NCBI GenBank assembly: GCA_004335835.1
Contig: RWJK01000774.1
Coordinates: 1-64,000, forward strand
Direction: 5' to 3'
Length of the DNA stretch: 64,000 nucleotides
Source: Scenedesmus sp. ARA3
Taxonomy: Eukaryota; Chlorophyta; Chlorophyceae; Sphaeropleales; Scenedesmaceae
Below, piece by piece: positions 1 to 12,820 of the stretch. The notes below the pieces were generated by a model. It searched no databases. It was not told the DNA's origin and saw only the letters and a list, made by a program, of their open reading frames with translations. The position numbers were made by a program, and so were the translations under genes. Numbering within the stretch: position 1 is the first letter of the stretch; each line of letters begins with the position of its first letter.

Positions 1-347
1 AACCACGATGTTTGAACAGATGTTAGGAGCGCGACCAATGCTGTCGAACGCTTTCCTTCTATCAAACCATTTGATTCAAAAGTATACTGAGTTTGGCTAT
101 CCAGTTTCTGCTGGCAGCAAGATGTGCCATCGGTACACCAAGTGCTTCACCTTAGTCCTGCAGGGTTGCAAGGGACTGCAGTAGTACAACAACCACGGCT
201 AAACGAAAATTACTAATCAGAAAATAGCATAGTCTGCGTCTAATGTGCATGTGTCCTGCCAGGCCTGCACCTGCACCTGGCATCTGGCCCAGTCAATGGG
301 TGGGGGGCTTCTGCAGTACACTGTTGCCGCTGGACAGGTGTGCTGAC

Positions 348-1353
348 CTTGTATAACCATACCATGCACTTAAACACTCATCGACGGCATCAGTTACAGC
401 TTCTGCCGGCAGCCACTGAACAGTCATCCACAGCATGCTGCTGTGGATGCACCGGTCAGGCGCTGTGGACGACTTGAGGATGGTTTGTGGATCAGGCTTG
501 GCCATAGTATATGGATGGCCATTAATCCAACCCCCTGGTACGCACATTGAACGCCGCGCCTCAAAAACGCATCGAACATTATTATACAATAACATAATGT
601 ATTTTTAGCTTCAAATGTTCAACAGATCGGTGGGTCAAAGATTACGTTCAGAAACAATGCTCACTGTTTATCTTACAGATGTAGCCCAGGTATGACGGCA
701 CCTTGAGGATGCCGCTTGGGCCCTGGCTCGCCGCCAGTTTTGCTTTCTTTGCAGGTGGTGCAAAAGCATTGCTCACTCCCACACAGTTCAGCATGTTTGT
801 GAGGCACGTGTAGCGCCTCAGGGAAGCCACACCTCTGCAGGAATTGTGCAAAGAAACAAAAACATGATCAGTGTAGGCAGCACATGTTTTCTTGTTGGAA
901 GAAACAACTACATTTGTTCTTTTAAACTGCTCGCCACTTGTTGTGGGGTACATGAGGTCATATATAAGTCTTGCCTGGGCAAGGCACTAGGTTGAACTGA
1001 ATGCAGGAGGCACCATGCAAAGCCGCCAACTGCATGTGTGTTGAAGGTGTGTGCATGCAGCTGCGGCACCTCCAGTGTCTTGACATGCCTTTTTCATGCA
1101 GGCTTGCTGTACTTTGAAAATGGGACATCGGTTGTGTGCAGACTGACCTGAAGTCTTTTGTGTACGTCTTCTCGAGCTCCATGTTCACAGCCTTGCGCTC
1201 GTCGTTATTGCGGCCTCCAAACTTGTCAAACAGGATGTATGCAGCTTTGGCGTGCTCACCATAGCGCTGAAGGGCAGCCTTATCAGGGGCGGACAAGGTG
1301 CCTGCAGCTGCAGTAACGTACGTTCCACGTGCAAGAACCAAATTCATGACCAA
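348..1353 (-). CDS. Unrecognised protein, internal/3' exons (partial)
   Basis: Three exons read in one continuous frame on the minus strand. The first is about 1340 down to 1148, the second 834-677 and the third 534-348. The junctions use donors GTCAGT, GTAAGA and GTCAGC and CAG-type acceptors, and the phases match at both joins (phase 2, then phase 1). The protein is helical and charged in the first exon (around FGGRNNDERKAVNMELEKTY), basic in the second (PPAKKAKLAA), and ends with a segment containing WINGHPYTMAKPDPQ. I do not recognise the family. The 5' start was not located, and a donor at 348 implies the gene continues below the window. The consistent phases make a real gene likely; a transposon-derived protein is an alternative. 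Confidence 0.4.
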
Positions 1354-1399
1354 ACTGTATGTTTGCGTAACAGTGTCTTATAGTAAGATCGTGCAAGCT

Positions 1400-2540
1400 G
1401 CGGTTGAAGAGTAGCCCACAAGGTTTGCAACACTGCAGTCACTGCGTGTTGTGCACAGTGACATGTCACAGTGACATGTGTACACAGCGCTGTGCATACC
1501 TAAAGTTGAGCGCACCACTGCTGTAGCAGCTGATTGTCGGGATACTGACATGTTGATTCACTCAAAGAATCGTGGCTTTGAAATAAAAAGCCTTTGCACC
1601 CCTGCAACCAGTTTCGGCTGGCCACAGGGGTTGTGCAAGCTGCTGCTGCAAGCAGGTTACCTGACCCCGTTCCAGCTGCAGCTGCTGCTGCCTCCGGTGC
1701 AAGCGCGGCTGTTGCCCTTGTCTGGCGAGACATCTTATCACGAGCGTTGCTTTCTGGTGAGCCTGGCTGCGACACGGAAGGCCGTTCCACGCCTGTTGAA
1801 CGAGCAAATCTCAGAATCTGGGTCTCTGCTTGGTGCACTCCAGCTCGCTTGCGACTTACAGAAACTAAAAGCTTGTTCCAGCGACACTGATATGGTTGGT
1901 GATGTCTCCCGAGCGTGCATGTATAGCACATTGCACGTGCTTGACCTTTTGTAGAAGTCAGTGACACCGCGTCACTCAGAAGGACCACGGGTGCACGGGG
2001 GGTACGTAAAGGAAGGCCGGGCTGGTACAGCACCCTCAAAGTCGAGACTTCTCCCTGTAGGTTTGAGGATTATGGATCCGGTTGCTGACAGCCGTTCAGA
2101 TTCTACCACAAAAAGGTTCCCGGCTTCCTGGTCACTCCAGCTGTGCCCCTCCGTCAAACGCTTACCAATGTGATCACCACATGATGCCATGCTCAACAAC
2201 CGTCCATCAAATCGACCACTGCAACAAGCGCAATGGAGAGCAGTACTGCAGCAGAACCAACCTTGCTGTGTGGTAAAATGTTCCATATCACCACACTAGG
2301 CTGCAGCTACGCTGACTTCTAGGCAGAGTAGGAACAACCCAACGCAGCCTGCAGCAAGATGTTCCATATCTGCTGCATTCTGTAAAGCAAGCTCGCTGAC
2401 ACAGGACACAGCAGGCCATGCATCCGCGGATGGTTCCTGAGTCAACATCCAAGACAACCCAGCCTGCAGGCCAGCTGGACGGCCAGCGCTGGCCGGTTAG
2501 CTGGCAGCGAGAACCAAATAGTTGCAAGTCCCATGCTTTG
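1400..2540. other. Region without a confident gene
   Basis: Overlapping open frames occur on both strands (plus 1478-1954, minus 1500-2039). Neither has a recognisable motif, clear splice context or continuation into a neighbour. The minus frame has a Ser/Ala-rich stretch driven by CTG repeats. Nothing here is supported as coding. Confidence 0.4.
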
Positions 2541-2542
2541 CA

Positions 2543-2840
2543 CACTGCTGGGCATGCAGACACACCTGGGCATGCAGACACACCTGGGCATGCAGACACA
2601 CCTGGGCATGCAGACACACCTGGGCATGCAGACACACCTGGGCATGCAGACACACCTGGGCATGCAGACACACCTGGGCATGCAGACACACCTGGGCATG
2701 CAGACACACCTGGGCATGCAGACACACCTGGGCATGCAGACACACCTGGGCATGCAGACACACCTGGGCATGCAGACACACCTGGGCATGCAGACACACC
2801 TGGGCATGCAGACACACCTGGGCATGCAGACACACCTGGG
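2543..2840. repeat. 18-bp minisatellite, about 16 copies
   Basis: The 18-base unit CACCTGGGCATGCAGACA is repeated head to tail about 16 times with almost no divergence; the first copy is a variant. The unit length is a multiple of three, so several frames stay open on both strands (LGMQTH on plus, PGVSAC on minus). These frames are by-products of the repeat rather than evidence of a protein. Confidence 0.95.
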
Positions 2841-3660
2841 TTGCGCACAGCACACCGAAAAACAGCCAAGCTGCATACCTACCCTGGATTTGTCTAAATT
2901 TGTCCTTTTAAATACAGCAAAAGCCCCCAGCATGCCACAAAGGCCCTCAAGGGCACCCATAACCATGCCACAACCAATAACCAACCTCAATCAAAATAGA
3001 ACTCAAACGCCACGCACCACTTGCTGTTTTTTTTCCTACACCACTTTCATGTCAAGCTGGCACACACCAAATGCAATGCTACTCTGCAACAGGACTTGTG
3101 CTGCGTTTGTAACTGCAATTTGTAGTGCCGCTCAGTCGACCAACTTCAGGCATGGCTTGGCCTTCATCCCTGGAGACAGCTTTGCAATTGCACTGCAGGC
3201 CTCGCCATGCCTGCTGCTGCTGCTGCTGCTCATGCCGCCGCAGCTGCTGCCTTGTTCAGCGTCTCTATCACCCTCGATTGCTCCGGCTTGTCTGCACTCC
3301 ACAAGAGGCAGTTGCCTGCTTGTACGCTGCTGGACTCCTCTGCAGCAAGCAAGTCCCAGCAAGGCAACTGCGCACCTCAGCACACAAGTCATATTGAACT
3401 TGTGCAGCACCGCGCAAACAAAGTCAGGTAGCAATTGCCTCATTGCACAGCAGCTGCCAGCAGTGACGCTTGCCCCGACCTGCGCTACCACACCGACTGA
3501 AACCAACAATACTAGCAGCACATGCAGAACAAGGGGATAGCAGCAGCACCCTCATACACCACCAGAACTGATGTGTTGCAGCGTGCCTGGTGCAGTGCCA
3601 CAGGTGCCAGGCCAGCCCTTGACTGCACACTAGCAGCCCGAAGAGAATGCAGCATGGCAT
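2841..3660. other. Intergenic or 3' UTR stretch, no confident gene
   Basis: A plus-strand frame runs on from the minisatellite to 3540, and a minus frame spans 3132-3521. Neither shows a family motif. The segment may hold the 3' untranslated region of the minus-strand DUF1995-like gene that ends near 3667. Confidence 0.35.
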
Positions 3661-4310
3661 AGGTGCTCACAAATCAGGAATATGAAGCACACCTGAGCCA
3701 GCGCGCCACAGGTGCCAGCCCAGGCCATAGCTGCCAACCAGCAGCCCGAAGGCCTTGCCCCTGCTGGTGCGCAGTGATACTGAAATAACATGCAACACAC
3801 CTGATGCCGTGCGCCACCGGTGCCAGCCCAGCCCATAACTTCTCATCAGCAGCACATGATGCATGGCAGCAGCAGCCTCACAAGCAAGAACCAAAAGTGT
3901 GCACCAACGCACCTGAGCCAGCGCGCCACAGGTGCCAGCCCAGCCCATAGCTGCCAACCAGCAGCCCGAAGGCCTTGCCCCTGCTGGTGCGCAGCATGCG
4001 GCAGCTGTACAGCACCTGCCACTGCTCCGGGGCCAGCAGCTCCTCAGCTGACTGCTTCAGCTTCCTGCATGATAGAGTACAGCAGGCAGCAGCGTGTGTG
4101 CGCAAAGGGTGAGGTGACATGTCACAACACGACTGCTCGGGCGCCAGCAGCTCCTCGGCCGATTTCGTGAGCCTCGTGCAAAGGCAAGAGAGAATTTGTG
4201 ACAGCAGGATGTTCGTGCATTGAATCTGCTGGAACAGCACCTGCCACTGCTCGGGGGCCAGCAGCTGCCCCTTCAACTGCTTCAGCTTCCTGCAGAGGCA
4301 AGCAACGCTC
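3600..4310 (-). repeat. Tandem partial copies of the 3' exon of the DUF1995-like gene
   Basis: The sequence encoding GKAFGLLVGSYGLGWHLWRA occurs in near-identical form at about 3914-4000 and 3697-3775, with shorter or diverged copies near 3800-3850 and 3600-3640. The preceding block (AEELLAPEQWQVL) recurs at about 4010-4064, 4130-4180 and 4225-4295. Copies retain splice-like CAG edges, so each could act as an exon or a decoy. Confidence 0.75.
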
Positions 4311-4957
4311 AGAATGCGGCTTCATTACGTGTATAGAAAGCGTTCCTGAATGGTGTGTGGTGGTTCATAGCGGTTGGGCTCAACTGTCTGAAGCAGCAGG
4401 CACAGCGGCACAATGCCAACGAACGACGCAGGGCTGCTAAATCGGATTGCCTTAGCTGTCGGCACGCCAGCAAGCAAGCCAGCAAGTGCGCATGCGACGT
4501 GCTTTGGAGTGCAGCTGCACATGCATTCAGCCAGCACGCCAGCCAGCCAGCAGCACCCTAACAAGCCAGCAACAGCCGCCACAGCCGCACCTCTCCCAGA
4601 ACTGCCCAATATCAGCAGGCCCCGTCCAATCTGGATTGATAGCCACCATGCTGTGCCCTGCCTCCAGCGGCCTGCAGCGCAGAAGGGTGAAACACAAGCC
4701 ATGGTGTCACAACATACATCGCTGCACCATTGTCATCGCCAGCTGGCCCCGTCCACTTAGGGTTAATGACCACCATGCTGTGCCCTGCCTCCAGCGGCCT
4801 GCAGTAAGACACAAGACAAGGCATGATACGGGGAGGAAACACATGAATTGATTGTGCCCGGTCCACTTCGGGTTGACGACCACCATACTTTGGCCTGCCT
4901 CCAGCAGACTGCAGGGCAGCACAGAAAGCAAGGCACCAGCAGCAACAAGCCTTTGGG

Positions 4958-4991
<34 letters not shown>

Positions 4992-7487
4992 AGCGTGCCA
5001 TCAACATGTTGTGCCCAGCCTCCAGTAGCCTGCAAAGCAGGGAGCAACATGAGGTGTGAAATGTGTTCACGGCAGGAAAGACAGGTTGCTGCGCTCTGCG
5101 CAGCTGCTGCTACTGCTACTGCTACTGCTGCTGCTGCTGCTGCTGCTGCTCACCTGCTGCCGTAGCCTCCCTCGCAGAGCTTGGCAAAGGACACAAAGGC
5201 GGCAAGGTGCAATGCAGGGTGCAACACCAGGTACACAACATGGTACGCTGCGCTGTGCTGAGGTAATCACATTGTCGCAATCAATTGCATGAAAGCAGGC
5301 ATGTACCCGATTGCATTGCACCATGCGCCCATGCCCCAGCAGCATATGTGCCAGCTGCACCTTGCTGCTCAGGTGCCGCCACTGCTCATGTCACAAGAAT
5401 AACATGTCTTACATCTTACAGCTCACCTGCTGCCGTAGCCTCCCTCGCAGAGCTTTGCAAAGGAGGCAAAGGTGGCAAGGTGCAGTGCAGGGTGCAGCAC
5501 AAGCCACACAACATGGGACGATGCGCTGCGCTGTGGTAAAACACATTATAGCAATCAATTACATGCAAGTAGGTATGTATCGGAATGCATTGCACCATGC
5601 GCCCATGCCCCAGCAGCATTGTCACGCTATTTGTGCTCATGCATATGTGCCAGCTGCACCATGCTGCTCAGGTGCTGCCACTGCTCATGTCACAAGATGA
5701 ACATCCTACCTGCTGCCGTATCCTCCCTCGCAGAGCTTGGCAAAGGAGGCGAAGGTGGCATTGGTGCCTATGCCAGCCAGTGTGGTGTCAGGCAGCGCCC
5801 AGCAGCCAACGCCATCAGCAGGGCTCTCCAGCATGCCCAGGAACTGCGGGTCATACCTGCAGCAGTGCGTTAAATGAGAGTTTGCACTTCAAATGCATGC
5901 AAGCGGGCTAGCAACACGTGTGTGCACAGGAACAAGCACAAAACAGGAGACATTTGTGTGTCTGCTTTAGAGCCATCAGCCGGGCTCTCCAGGAGCTTGG
6001 GGTGCCCAGAAACATGGGGTGTACTAGCAGTGCAGAAGGCGCGATCAAAACAAAGCACATAGGGGGAGGGCATTCATGGCGTTGATGCTATGGCTTGATG
6101 GGTAACATGATGATAGGGGGAGGGTAGCCAGCACACAGGCAAAGAGACGCTGATGCTACAGATGCGCACTGCGTGCAGCATTTAATGCCGGCAACACATC
6201 AACCTCCCTAGCACGCCCAGAGCTCCAGATGCATGCCGACCTACATGCACAGCAGTTGTGAACCAAGCACAGGCAACAGCAACAGGCTCACGGCCATGGT
6301 ACACAACCCACTGCTGAAAGGCGTGTGTGGTTGCTGTGTTATGCAGTCTGTGCATTGCTTCACAAGTCCATGCGCAGCTAGCGCTTCCTACCCCTTCCAG
6401 TACACCCTCTACCATGGGCCTCAATTTCTGTTACTACTCAAGTATTGTTTCTATCCAAATACTTGTACAAACACCTCAGCAGCGCCAGGGTTTTACCTAC
6501 CCTTCCAGCACACCCTCCACCAGGGGTCTCAGGGCCCTGAACCGCTGCTGTGAGTTGTGCATGGTTGCTGTGTTATGCAGTCTGTGCATTGCTTCACAAG
6601 TCCAAGCGGAGCTAGGATTGCTCACCCCTCCAGTACACCCTCCACCGGGGGCCTCAGGGCCCTGAACCGCTGCACAATTGTGGTTGCTGTGTTATGCAGT
6701 CTGTGCATTGCTTTTTGAGTCCAAGCGGAGCTAGGGTTGCTCACCCCTCCAGTACACCCTCTACCATGGGCCTCAATTACTGTTACTACTCAAGTAGTGA
6801 TACTATATAAGTGTTTTTTTTTCCAAGGACCCAAGCAGCGCTAGGGTTTCTCACCCTTCCAGTACACCCTCCACGAGGGGCCGCAGGGCCCTGAACCGCT
6901 GCACAATGCCCCCTGGCCAGTCCCCTTCATCAAAGAGAGTGAAGCTCTGGTCCATCAACTGCACACCTGCAAAGCAATAGAGCTACAGCTTGTTAAATTG
7001 TGTCATCTGGCCAGTGGCAGCGTTACGACTGCTGCTGTCATCAAACAGGGAGCAGCTTTGATCACTCAACTGCACGCCTGCAAGGGGTGTGGCCACAAAG
7101 CAGCAGCCCAAGCTTGTAGAGACATTGCAGGTGTCAGCACAACCGCTACAACAGCTGGTGTAATTCATGTTACCGGCTTGTCACAATGCACTGCATGCGT
7201 GCGCATTCAAAGCTGGCTAATGTTGCGTAAGGCTGCACGGCAGACAAGAAGCACACATGCACAACATGGTGGAAGCAGATGCAGCTGCTGCGGAACACAG
7301 AATATTTCTTCAAATGGACTTCCCAGCAAAAAGCTGACCTGGCGGTGCCATTGATGCTACCGGCAGCGGCAGCTGCAGCGTTAGTCGCGTGCCGCCCTGC
7401 AAACTCTGCACGCTTGGCTGCTGGGGTGAAGCATCCTGCTGCTGCTGCTGCTGCTGCTTTGCCGCTGTTGTGTCTTGACGGTAGCGC
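3667..7487 (-). CDS. DUF1995 / LPA3-like plastid protein (tentative), exon-duplicated
   Basis: A reading frame can be spliced across four supported joins. Exon 7487-7339 has a Gln tract, then TRLTLQLPLPV. Exon 6966-6855 has QLMDQSFTLFDEGDWPGG. Exon 5856-5710 has YDPQFLGMLESPADG and ends FAKLCEGGYGS. Exon about 4672-4590 has MVAINPDWTGPADIGQFWE. A last block near 4064-3667 has LLAPEQWQVLYSCRML, then GLGWHLWRAGSG and a stop at 3667. Phases match at the joins. The order (beta strand, internal NPDW, C-terminal PEQWQVL) resembles DUF1995 proteins such as LPA3, which act in photosystem II assembly. That assignment is from memory of the family and is tentative. Several exons have two to five partial copies nearby, so the exact 3' exon set is ambiguous. 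The start codon was not found; further exons above 7487 are possible. Confidence 0.5.
4590..5045 (-). repeat. Three to four partial copies of the NPDW exon
   Basis: On the minus strand the segment EAGHSMVxINPxWTGP recurs at about 4622-4690, 4750-4815 and 4860-4925, with a truncated copy at about 5005-5040. The copy near 4590-4672 is the most complete and carries the downstream donor GTGCGG. A CAG tract at 4962-4990 separates two copies. Confidence 0.75.
5146..5710 (-). repeat. About 277-bp tandem repeat containing an exon 3' end
   Basis: Two direct repeats (about 5146-5420 and 5427-5702) each begin with the exon end encoding FAKLCEGGYGS followed by its donor. A third, authentic copy is the end of exon 5856-5710. 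The non-coding part of each unit (for example the stretch with ATGCGCCCATGCCCCAGCAG) is also conserved, so the duplicated unit covers both exon and intron. Confidence 0.8.
6315..6910 (-). repeat. Degenerate tandem copies of the GDWPGG exon 3' edge
   Basis: The minus-strand coding segment FRALRPLVEGVLEG with its donor appears authentic at about 6855-6905. Copies recur around 6390-6420, 6500-6545, 6625-6675 and 6745-6780. They are interleaved with a conserved intronic stretch containing TGTTATGCAGTCTGTGCATT. Copy spacing is roughly 100-130 bases. Confidence 0.75.
7030..7100 (-). pseudogene. Diverged copy of the GDWPGG exon 5' part
   Basis: The minus strand encodes GVQLSDQSCSLFDDSSSRN just upstream of the authentic GVQLMDQSFTLFDEGDW. 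It keeps the acceptor-side CAG but loses the conserved continuation. It is best read as a decayed partial exon duplicate inside the intron. Confidence 0.6.
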
Positions 7488-7499
7488 CTGCAGCAGGAC

Positions 7500-10134
7500 A
7501 AGAGGGGAAGCTAGGATATGTGCACCAGTCAAGATCGTCACCGAAGTAGACTGCTGTTGATGCTGAGTGAAGATTGCGCTGCTAAGATGTGCTGGTGTGC
7601 AATTAAATAGAGGTGCAGTTGCACACATGCTGCTGCTGAATGCTTGCTATCCTGTGTGCAGCTGCGTCGGCACCTGAAGGCGTCCCTGGCTTGACGCACT
7701 ACCGCCCCAACTGTCCTGCAAGAGGAGGAGCAGCAGCAGCAGCAGCAGCAGCAACAAGTCACATCAAGCAGTACTATCGTGGTACGCAGGCACACACAGC
7801 ACTGATGAGGACCGCATGCACCAATGATCCTGCATAGCAACTCACTTGGGAGCCGTTAGACTCGGTCCTCGCTGCGATATGTTGTTAAGCTGCGCCATCA
7901 GCAGCCAGAAGTATGCTTGCCCTGTGGCTTGCTGTGGTAGCCTAGCACTACAGCAGCACTGGCTAAAGGTTGCGTCTAATGTTGTGCAGAGCGAGGTAGC
8001 ATGATCCGTATTGGTATGCGGGGATAAATATAGCGAACAGCGCTTATCTGAGGTGTTGTGTCGAGCTTTGCGGTGCGGACGGATACTGTGTACGTGGGAG
8101 AACTGCTGGTCCGTGTCTACCAAAGGCTGCTGGAGGGCTGAAAGGCGTAGGCGTCATCATTTGAAAACGTATTGCGTATGCCATGTGTATGCCATGTCGC
8201 TCAGTAACATGAGGGCACTGTGCCCCTCAACAGTCAGTCGGGACAGCTGCTAGGAACGGAGGGAGTGCACGTTGCAAGGCGGATGCCTGCGGCAAGGACT
8301 TGGACGTGACCGCAGAAACGTTGTTGATGTGAATTTTGTTGCAGTTCGACTGCAGCGGGTGGTGAGCTGGCACCCACCTCTGGTACAAGGTTTCCTTGCA
8401 TGCTGGTGATGACAGCACGACAGCACACCAAGCAAGCTGCTGCCGCGTGAAGCTTCACCTGTGTCAGACATCAGCAGCTGCATCCGGGACAGCATCAAAG
8501 AAGCTACAGCGATATCAAAGGATGTGGCACTGTGGCTGTTATCGTGCAGCATACCATGAAATAACTCCTGCGCACTGTTACGGTCCAGTGCATCATGCCA
8601 TGTTTGCTAATATTGTACACCACTGCCACACGCAAGCAGGCTGCAGCAAACCGCGAAGTGCTGCCGGTTGTATAGCACTCTGACACCACATAACACTACA
8701 TGCAAGCACACCAGGGTCTGACAGCCCAGGAACAACTGAGGGGTTGGGCCACCCTGTGTATGATGCAAACATAGTTGCGCGTACATCATATACTACTCTA
8801 GTAGATGCAGCGGCATCCAAACAGCATGAACAGTCTGGCAGGATCAGAGCCACGCAGTGTGCAAGAGTACCAGTCTACCCGGCATGATATCTGCAGTACT
8901 AACCAGTGCAACTACAGTAGACCTACACAATCACGTGCATTGCATGTCAAGTGCCAGGTTAGCCTGCTGGAAGAAGTAACACCATCTAGTCACTAGAGGT
9001 GACGAGCGGGTCCTTTCCATGCGTGCAGAAGCGGCCCACTGCACCGACACATGCTCGCGCACACGCAATTCATCAACTAAGCTACTGCTTCTGCTGCCAG
9101 CAGTGCTGCTGCTGGTCACGAGCTGCGTGCCTAAAACCTGCTGGGAATTGAAAGTAGCAACCAGCCACTGTTCGTGCTTTGAAGGCCACGTGTGCGTCTG
9201 CTGCAGTAGCATAACAGACTGGCCAGGCAAATGCGTTGTGCAGCAGAGGTAGGGGGACGTGAGCTGTGCAGCTGTGCAAGTATTCAACAGCTGCAGCAAC
9301 TGCCAGAAACTGCAACCAAGCAAAGCCATGCCATGCTTACCAGTGGCAACAGGTTTGGGCCGCTGAAAACCGCCATTGTACATCTGCAAACATCAAGAAA
9401 CACATAACTGTGCTAAAGGCAGCTAGCTGCGCATGCGCTGCGCGCACAAGCGGGGCATATGGCCAACAGGGAATCCACAACATACAAACAATCGGGGTGA
9501 TTTGTTGTTATTCAACTGCTGCAAATGCAAAGCAACAGTGCTGCGTTGACTGTAGCGTACCAAGCTCCACAGGTACGTCTCCAACATCCATACTCCAAAA
9601 CAAGGCCATTGGCAATCAGGACTCAGCAGCAATGGATTGTGCTGCTGCAATCGGTACCGCAATCAAGAGACAGCCGCTGCTAGCAAACCCAGACAACAAG
9701 ATACACCTGGTGGCATCGACATTCGAGCTGTCTCTACACATGTGTCAGGTCTTGAGTGTGTGCGTTCTGTATGCCAGTGCTCCATGCGCTACACAACAAA
9801 AGGCATACAAAACCACTGCTGCTACTGCTGCTGGTGCTCTGCTGCAACTTCTTCTCGCTGCGCACAGAATCTGGCAGCATCTGCCGCCACTACCGCTCAC
9901 TCAATGAAATTGCGCCGCCTCAAGCCTAGTCTACCCTAGTCTACCCTGCTGACCTTGCACATCAGTATGTGCTGCCGCCGATACAAGCACTGCTTGGCAA
10001 CCCTGCATGCTGCTGCAGTTGCTGTGCCATGCTAACAGTGGCATCATTTAGTCTGCATGCAGCGTACCCTACAAACACATGCGCACCATAGCCTACAAAG
10101 AAACAGGTAACGTACCATACAAACACCCATCCTG
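7500..10134. other. Region without a confident gene
   Basis: Short frames occur on both strands, and CAG tracts lie near 7435-7460 and 7733-7755. A minus-strand segment at about 7660-7730 (LLQDSWGGSASSQGRLQV) could be an upstream exon of the DUF1995-like gene but lacks a proven join. The stretch 8000-10000 shows no family motif. It probably holds the DUF1995-like 5' region and the 3' UTR of the glycosidase. Confidence 0.4.
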
Positions 10135-10777
10135 TCAGCCGCTGGTGGCAGGCAAGGTCTGCGCTCCCACATTGCTGGCAGCAGCTGCCGGCACAGCTCC
10201 AATGCTGCTGCCAGCAGGAACGGTCACACTGCTGCTGCTGCCGCTGCTGCCACTGGTGCTGGCAGTGCTGCTGCTGCTGTTGCTGCTGCCAGCAGGGACG
10301 GCCGCACTGCTGCTGCTGCCGCTGCTGCCACTGGTGCTGGCAGTGCTGCCACGGCCAGCAGTATGGTTGCTTCCATGCACGGGATACCTCAGGCTAGCCG
10401 GCAGGCTCTGCAGCAGCTGCCGCAGCCGTGGCCGGCACTCGTGCTGCGACACACTCCTCACACCCACACCGCTCACAGGATCAAACACCTCGCTCACATT
10501 GAACCAGGCCCATCCCCAGGCCCCTGCGTAACCTGTCTGGTGCAAATGCAAGTAGTTTGCGGGCTCTACAAGTGGGCCTTTTGGAGATGCAGAGGCCAGA
10601 ACCTCGTTCCAGTGCTCACCCACAACCACTGGCTTGTCTAAGCACCAGTGGGACTTAGGGTTTCGGAACATGTTGATGTCGATGTCGCGCTGTGGCTCGC
10701 CCCAAATGGGGTAGCCATGCACAGAATAGAAGTCCAGTACGCCCTGGGGGTCGCCTCCAGCAGCGATCTGTAAGTGA

Positions 10778-10868
<91 letters not shown>

Positions 10869-12736
10869 GCAGCAGCAGCAGCAGCGGCGACGGCGGCGGC
10901 GGCGGCGGCAGCAGCAGCAGCGGCACGTCAGCAGGGCATCATAGCCATCACCAACACAAGTATAGCATGCATTGGGGGTCCCCTCCACCAGCAACCTGTG
11001 AGTGTGGCTGCGGCAGCAGCAGCAGGTGGAGCATATAATTGTGGCTGCTGCTTCACACTTGCGTTGGGAAGATTTCTACTGGTGTTTCACAGCACAGCCG
11101 CGCAGCAGCTTCTCACCAGCACGCTGTCCGTGCAGAAGTTGCACGGCGCGCTGCCGCAGTCGCTGCAGCACTGATGCGTTGGAAGTTGGAAGTCGTCACG
11201 ACAGTCGTCACGATATGAGTCATATCACTGTGATCATTCTACTTGTAAGTGGTTATCACTAGAAACATGCCACCCTCACCAGCACGCTATCCTTCCAGTA
11301 ATTGAACGGCGCGCTGCCGTAATCGCTGCGGCCTTCCTTCAAGTTGGGTATGGCCACATCGCTGTTGTAGGGCATGGAGTGCGCCCCTACAGTGACCTTG
11401 GTGCCTAGCGCTGCGCGCTTGATGGCGCCTGCTACCCTGTTGACAAAGCGCAGCAGCTTTGTGTGGGTTACCTGCAGAAGAACAAAGAAGATGGGCAAAC
11501 AAGATGGGCACACAGCCGTTTCCACTGGTGGTGTAGAAAAACAAGTGCGGCTAAGGGTGCATTGGTTGCCAGAACAGAGGTGCACTGGATCCTGGCGCTG
11601 CGCGCTTGATGGCGCCTGCCACCCTGCTGACAAAGCGCAGCAGCTTTGTGTGGGGCACCTGCAGGGCGAGAGGTCAGGCAAGTCATATTCATACAGCTCA
11701 GATCAGTCATCTTGGCAATGGAGGGCATGAGATTGAATTCACAGTTACGTGCAGATTGACCGTGCGTCAAGCCTGGTTCACAACACAAACTCTCACACGG
11801 ACTGGTTCTACTGCGACGCAGCCAAGGTGGCGCTGACAAGCCATGTATGCGCACAAGGCATCACAGTCTTGTGTACACTCTTGCTAGCTGCTGCTGCTGC
11901 TGCTGCTGCTGCTCTTACCTGCTGGGTGGTCAGCAGCTTCAAGTCCGCAATCTGCCTCTTGAGGAAGTCCCACTCACTGGGGTAGTTGTCAATCACCTGC
12001 AGGGCATAATTGCACGCGTGGCAACAGTCACAACTACAAGGGGCTCGCCTTGCTGGGCGCAATGCTTGCTGCTACTGTTGCGCATTCCACAAGCTGCCAG
12101 GGCTTGCTCAAACCAACCACCACCACAACAGGAAACTGCCGTGCTGCCATAATATGTACCCCATCTCAGCTGCGCAATAGCTTGCAAACAAGGCTAACTC
12201 TGTCTGCAACAAATGATGGAGTTCCATAAAACCTCAAACCCTGCAGCCTCACATCGTGGTACATGAAGTTGTTGAACTCGCCATCATCTAGCGTGAAGTG
12301 CCAGCCCCTGTAGCGCGCAGTCAGGCCCCCTTTGCTGTCTTTGTGCAGCGATGCATTGCTGCTGCGGCTGGGCTGGCTCAGGCAGGGCCAGGACTTGGAG
12401 CCCCAGCTGTAACTGCCCCAGGACATGTTGTACTGGTAGTTCTGCATCAGACAGGCAGGAGGGCGCATGGCGGGGGCAGAGAAGCAGCAACAGCAGCAGC
12501 AGCAGCAGCAGCAGCGTACACGTGGTAGTCACTGTTGTGCTGATAGGTCTNNNNNNNNNNNNNNNNNNGGGGGGGGGGTGAGGCGCATGGGTTGACGCAG
12601 AGATGCAGCAGCAGCAGCAGCAGCAGTGGCTAGGCTGGCTCTGGCAGGGCCAGGACTTGGAGCCCCAGCTGTAACTGCCGCACGACATGTTGTACTGGTA
12701 GTTCTGCAGGCAGGCAGGCGGGTGCATGGCGGGGGC

Positions 12737-12820
<84 letters not shown>

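Noticed and set aside
2533..3540. 335-residue plus frame starting in the minisatellite
   Set aside because: A third of it is the 18-bp repeat, and the rest has no motif or coding-like pattern.
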